This document shows, in pieces, positions 6,500 to 8,836 of a stretch of DNA of 8,836 nt. This DNA is from Candidatus Gastranaerophilales bacterium. GTDB taxonomy: Bacteria > Cyanobacteriota > Vampirovibrionia > Gastranaerophilales > Gastranaerophilaceae. Under the pieces are notes generated by a model that did not search any database, was not told where the DNA came from, and saw nothing but the letters and a program-made list of their open reading frames with translations. The stretch spans positions 1 through 8,836 of the forward strand of contig CANROV010000075.1 in NCBI GenBank assembly GCA_947632315.1, in the 5' to 3' direction. Within the stretch, counting starts at the first letter, position 1; each line of letters starts with the position of its first letter. Both the position numbers and the translations under genes were made by a program.

Positions 6500-6880
6500 T
6501 TACACACTTATTGTCAAAACAATAGAGTTGTCTTCTAATGTTTCTTCTTGTATTAACGACATTGAACTACTTTTAGCGACCTTTGTTTTTATGCTTTGGC
6601 AAATTTCTTTTTGCTGATTGTTTTGAATTAATTTATTGTAATAATCAGTTATTTTTTTACGGAAATCTATTATTTCCTCTTTCCAATCGTTATAGCCTTT
6701 TGTCCTTATTTCATATTCACCGCCTTTATTCTTTTTTAAATGAAGTTCATAATAATTAATATCACATACCAATTCATCATTATGGTCTTGATATATAATT
6801 TTTAGTTCCTTAAATACCTTTTTTAAAACTTCTTTATCTGAAAGTTTTGTTTTGTACTTTAACTGCATATATATTGACAT
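6500..6880 (-). CDS. DUF1257/Ycf35-like protein
   Basis: This 126-residue protein follows the DUF1257 (Ycf35) layout as I know it: an N-terminal strand and helix (KYKTKLSDKEVLKKVFKELK), a central section with YYELHL (43-48), YEIRTKGYNDW (56-66) and a helix ending ITDYY (77-81), then an Ala/Ser-containing helix and a C-terminal 'E-E-x-L-E-D-N-S' hairpin (112-119) closing the protein. Ycf35 is a small protein of cyanobacteria and plastids whose gene is often found with the AAA+ ATPase gene ycf46, which is also present in this operon. The biochemical role is unknown; it may be a partner or adaptor of the ATPase. The start is strong, with AGGAGG 6 bases before the ATG. Its last 35 residues are 60% identical (21 of 35 by hand) to the 70-aa protein encoded at 8079-8291. 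The assignment rests on pattern and context. Confidence 0.65.
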   Translation of the reverse strand: MSIYMQLKYKTKLSDKEVLKKVFKELKIIYQDHNDELVCDINYYELHLKKNKGGEYEIRTKGYNDWKEEIIDFRKKITDYYNKLIQNNQQKEICQSIKTKVAKSSSMSLIQEETLEDNSIVLTISV

Positions 6881-6899
6881 TTTATTCCTCCTATAATTA

Positions 6900-7787
6900 T
6901 TACCAATCTATCTTTCTGCCTAATTTGTTTTTTTGTTTCTGCGGAAAAATTAATTTATCTTGTATTTCAAATAGTATATGAGGTTGTATTTGATAATCCT
7001 GTGCAAAAGAATCAATATCATAGTACAATTTGCCTTCATTTCTTGCTTTTATAAATGTAGTAGCTTTATTTTCGTCAAAGCCTTCAATTTGTAATAATTG
7101 TTCCATACTGCAAGTTAAAATATTGATACGGTCAATATTTTTAAGGGTATTTGTGTATTCTACAAACTTTTCTGATTCTTTGTCTGAATCATTATTTTCT
7201 CTTGCTAATTCAAGAGCTTTTGTCAAATCATTTTTTGCATTTTGTCTTTGATTAAGTTTGATATAGGTTAAACCTCTGTAATAAAAAATATCTTCTGTAT
7301 GATAATACCAACCTTCATCATTTTCGATATAATTTATAGCTTCATTTAAATAATTCAAGGCTTTTGCATAATCGCCATTGTTATAACTTATTTTACCTTT
7401 TAAATATGTGTAAACTTCTTTTTCAAATTCTTTTTCTTCAATAGCAGTATTTAAAAGTTCTATAGCATTCTGATAGTTTAAATGTTCTGCGAAATATTCT
7501 ATATTATCTGTTTCAATACAATAATACAAATATTTTCCGTTAAAATTTTCTATACATTTCTGAATTTCTTCTGTATTAGGATTCTCTTCATTTATTTTTC
7601 TTATGTATTCACCTAATTCATTAACTGTATTACCTTTTGTCAAATCAATAGCTTTTGCAATATCAAATAATGCTTCTATAGGTTCAATTGTTTCATAGTA
7701 GCAAATTCCCCTATATTCAAAAATTTCAGCAAGATTATTTGTATTCGGATTGCTATTTATAGCATTAGAAAATTCTTTAATTTGCAT
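6900..7787 (-). CDS. TPR protein with C-terminal HHH-like domain (295 aa)
   Basis: This soluble, helical protein has no membrane segment. TPR-like repeats are visible at about 20-52, 97-120, 126-158 (KGKISYNNGDYAKALNYLNE) and 165-198 (YYRGLTYIKLNQRQNAKND). Residues 220-282 form an HHH-like module (ILTCSMEQLLQIEGFDENKA, then YDIDSFAQDYQIQPH and DKLIFP) homologous to the end of the large TPR protein. The final residues are GRKIDW. The start at 7787 overlaps the end of the 97-aa TPR gene by 11 bp and has no clear Shine-Dalgarno site, so translation may depend on coupling. The overlap falls inside what looks like one TPR unit, and the two genes may be halves of a once-continuous protein. Its role is probably as an interaction scaffold. 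DNA binding by the HHH-like module is possible but unproven, since the usual GIG turn is GFD. Confidence 0.83.
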   Translation of the reverse strand: MQIKEFSNAINSNPNTNNLAEIFEYRGICYYETIEPIEALFDIAKAIDLTKGNTVNELGEYIRKINEENPNTEEIQKCIENFNGKYLYYCIETDNIEYFAEHLNYQNAIELLNTAIEEKEFEKEVYTYLKGKISYNNGDYAKALNYLNEAINYIENDEGWYYHTEDIFYYRGLTYIKLNQRQNAKNDLTKALELARENNDSDKESEKFVEYTNTLKNIDRINILTCSMEQLLQIEGFDENKATTFIKARNEGKLYYDIDSFAQDYQIQPHILFEIQDKLIFPQKQKNKLGRKIDW

Positions 7788-8070
7788 TTTGGTAATGAAT
7801 GTACCCTAAAAATTCTTGAATATCACACAATAGCTTGTTATCATAAATTTTGTTATTATTTAAAATATTATTTAAAGAGTTTTGAGCTTCATCATAAAAA
7901 CCTTGATAGTATAATGTTTTAGCACTTAATATTTTTGCTGGAAGGTTATTGGTTTCTAATTCTTCAATATTTTTTAAATATTGTTCTGTTTGTTCATAAT
8001 CACCTTCTATGTATGCTTTTTCGGCATTTTTATAATAAGTATTAATTAATATACTATCTTCTTTATCCAT
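7777..8070 (-). CDS. Short TPR protein (97 aa)
   Basis: The start is placed at the ATG at 8070 because AGGGG lies 5 bases upstream. An in-frame ATG at 8088 overlaps the previous gene and has no ribosome binding site. The protein contains two TPR units (about residues 11-44, YYKNAEKAYIEGDYEQTEQY, and 45-78, ILSAKTLYYQGFYDEAQNSL). It then stops after the first helix of a third (IQEFLGYIHYQNAN). The matching second helix (IKEFSNAINSNP) is found at the start of the next gene in another frame. It is therefore either a small independent TPR adaptor or the front part of a split TPR protein completed by the 295-aa gene. The gap to the upstream 70-aa gene is 8 bp. Confidence 0.7.
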   Translation of the reverse strand: MDKEDSILINTYYKNAEKAYIEGDYEQTEQYLKNIEELETNNLPAKILSAKTLYYQGFYDEAQNSLNNILNNNKIYDNKLLCDIQEFLGYIHYQNAN

Positions 8071-8078
8071 TAAAACCC

Positions 8079-8291
8079 CTATATACATATAGTAAGTAAT
8101 ACAGAATTATCCTCTAATACTTCTTCTTGCTCTATTTTCATAGAAGAATTTTTTGCAATTTTAGATTTTATGTTATTGCAAATTTGCTGTTGAATATTAA
8201 AGTCATTTTCTGAATTTTCTTTAATATTTAATTCTTTGAGAGCTTTTTCTATATCTCCTATTGATACATTCATTTCTAATTTTATAGACAT
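8079..8291 (-). CDS. Shortened DUF1257-like protein (70 aa)
   Basis: The N-terminus (MSIKLEMN, then DIEKALKELNI) and the C-terminus (IKSKIAKNSSM, EQEEVLEDNSVLLTICI) match the two ends of the 126-aa DUF1257-like protein. The last 35 residues are identical at 21 positions by hand count. About 50 central residues present in the longer copy are missing, including the YYELHL and GYNDW strands. The frame is intact and the start has AAGGA 9 bases before the ATG, so it is expressed as a compact variant rather than an obvious pseudogene. It lies 20 bp after the Ycf46-type AAA gene, the place where a DUF1257 partner is expected. It could be a minimal adaptor or a decayed duplicate. Confidence 0.68.
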   Translation of the reverse strand: MSIKLEMNVSIGDIEKALKELNIKENSENDFNIQQQICNNIKSKIAKNSSMKIEQEEVLEDNSVLLTICI

Positions 8292-8311
8292 ATTTTAATT
8301 TCCTTTTTTAT

Positions 8312-8836
8312 TTAAAAATCAATAGTTCTGCCGCCTCTTGCACGTTTAACGGTTTCTGTATCCTTCTTAGCTTTTTCTTTCTTTTTCGTGGTTTCTTCGG
8401 TTTCTTCGGGTACATAATTATAACTTTCATCATGTGCCGTTGCTGATACTGCTCTTTCATTCGCCCATTCTCTAATTGCTAAAATCTGTTCGGATTGCGT
8501 AGTAGAAAGAGGTACAGTATTTTTTATAACCTTAAACAAATCTTCTGTTTCAAGTATTCTGTTTTCTGCAAATGCTTCAAATAAAGCTGATATTACAACT
8601 TGTTCAATTTCAGAACCGCCAAAACCTTCTGTAGCATTAGCAAGTTTAATCAATAAATCATCAGTAATTGCAAAATCCTTTGACTTACTGCCCTTTAATC
8701 TCTTTTCAAGGTGCAATTTAAATATTATTTTACGTTCATTGACGGTAGGCAAATCCACGAAAAATATCTCATCAAAACGACCTTTTCTTAGCATTTCAGC
8801 GGGTAATCTTGAAATGTTATTTGCTGTTGCAATTAC
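8312..8836 (-). CDS. ycf46: Ycf46-type AAA+ ATPase, C-terminal part (5' end beyond window)
   Basis: The frame stays open to the window edge, giving 174 residues of the C-terminal half. An internal Met at 8794 is not the start, because conserved AAA sequence continues before it. Visible elements are the sensor-1 region VIATANNISRLPAEML, the arginine-finger segment RKGRFDEIFFVDLP, the lid domain with sensor-2-like GFGGSEIEQVVISALFEAF, and TVPLSTTQSEQILAIREWA, which closely resembles Ycf46-like ATPases of cyanobacteria and plastids. The Walker motifs lie outside the window. A Lys/Glu/Thr-rich linker follows and the protein ends in GRGG-like basic residues and GRTIDF. It probably uses ATP to remodel or assemble protein partners, possibly the DUF1257 and TPR proteins encoded just downstream. 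In cyanobacteria Ycf46 is linked to photosynthesis or carbon use; here the context is different. It is the first visible gene of the operon. Confidence 0.88.
   Translation of the reverse strand, partial: VIATANNISRLPAEMLRKGRFDEIFFVDLPTVNERKIIFKLHLEKRLKGSKSKDFAITDDLLIKLANATEGFGGSEIEQVVISALFEAFAENRILETEDLFKVIKNTVPLSTTQSEQILAIREWANERAVSATAHDESYNYVPEETEETTKKKEKAKKDTETVKRARGGRTIDF

Noticed and set aside
6164..6538. Open frame on the + strand, Phe/Ser/Leu-rich
   Set aside because: Antisense to the start of the large TPR gene and the end of the DUF1257 gene; composition typical of a shadow frame.
7030..7251. Open frame on the + strand
   Set aside because: Antisense to the HHH-like part of the 295-aa protein, which has a clear homologue in the same operon.
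8071..8088. Upstream ATG that would add six residues to the 97-aa TPR protein
   Set aside because: It has no ribosome binding site, while the ATG at 8070 has AGGGG at proper spacing.
418..8314. No gene in the window ends in TGA (all TAA or TAG), raising a recoded TGA
   Set aside because: With about a dozen AT-rich genes this can occur by chance. Every gene reads through with normal Trp (TGG) codons and ends at plausible places, so nothing requires recoding.
1..8836. CRISPR array, tRNA, rRNA or riboswitch
   Set aside because: No regularly spaced direct repeats, cloverleaf-like segments or rRNA-like sequence were seen; intergenic gaps in the operon are too short for a riboswitch.

Overview
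The window is strongly AT-rich (roughly 30% G+C by eye) and bacterial. Shine-Dalgarno sites are good, genes are packed tightly, and the standard code fits throughout. The rightmost gene is a Ycf46-type AAA+ ATPase, and two genes below it resemble Ycf35/DUF1257. Both families are best known from cyanobacteria and plastids. Together with the low G+C and the many TPR proteins, this suggests a non-photosynthetic gut relative of cyanobacteria (Vampirovibrionia/Gastranaerophilales). That is an inference: related AAA/DUF1257 genes occur elsewhere, and a Firmicute is not excluded.

Left part (about 1-2555): a phage- or plasmid-like module. It holds the end of an adenine-type DNA methyltransferase, a small leftward HTH repressor, and a divergent control region with paired TTACG/CGTAA inverted repeats. 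Rightward genes follow: a small coiled-coil phage-type protein, a complete serine recombinase of resolvase/invertase type, a 69-aa unknown, and a 145-aa protein resembling the DUF6876 family. A perfect 15-bp palindrome lies just after the recombinase.

Right part (2745 to the window end, all leftward): eight genes with gaps of 8-20 bp or short overlaps, so most likely one operon whose promoter lies beyond the window. In transcription order they are: Ycf46-type AAA+ ATPase (C-terminal part only); a 70-aa shortened DUF1257-like protein; a 97-aa TPR protein; a 295-aa TPR protein with a C-terminal helix-hairpin-helix-like (HHH) module; a 126-aa DUF1257-like protein; an approximately 828-aa membrane-anchored TPR protein with the same HHH-like module; a 248-aa membrane protein carrying an Mrr-type PD-(D/E)XK nuclease domain; and a 162-aa single-pass membrane protein.

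The main observation is that four of these proteins, from three unrelated families (AAA+ ATPase, both TPR-HHH proteins, membrane nuclease), end in the same short tail, G-R-x-[I/L]-D-hydrophobic-COOH (GRTIDF, GRKIDW, GRMIDL, GRRLDI). In three of the four it follows a polar, basic, probably flexible linker. This looks like a shared C-terminal docking or processing signal that marks the proteins as parts of one system. The operon also appears to contain a duplicated cassette (DUF1257 + TPR-HHH), with one copy reduced. I read it as a candidate undescribed AAA/DUF1257/TPR/nuclease system, possibly membrane-based and possibly defensive, carried next to mobile-element genes. The function is not shown by the sequence.
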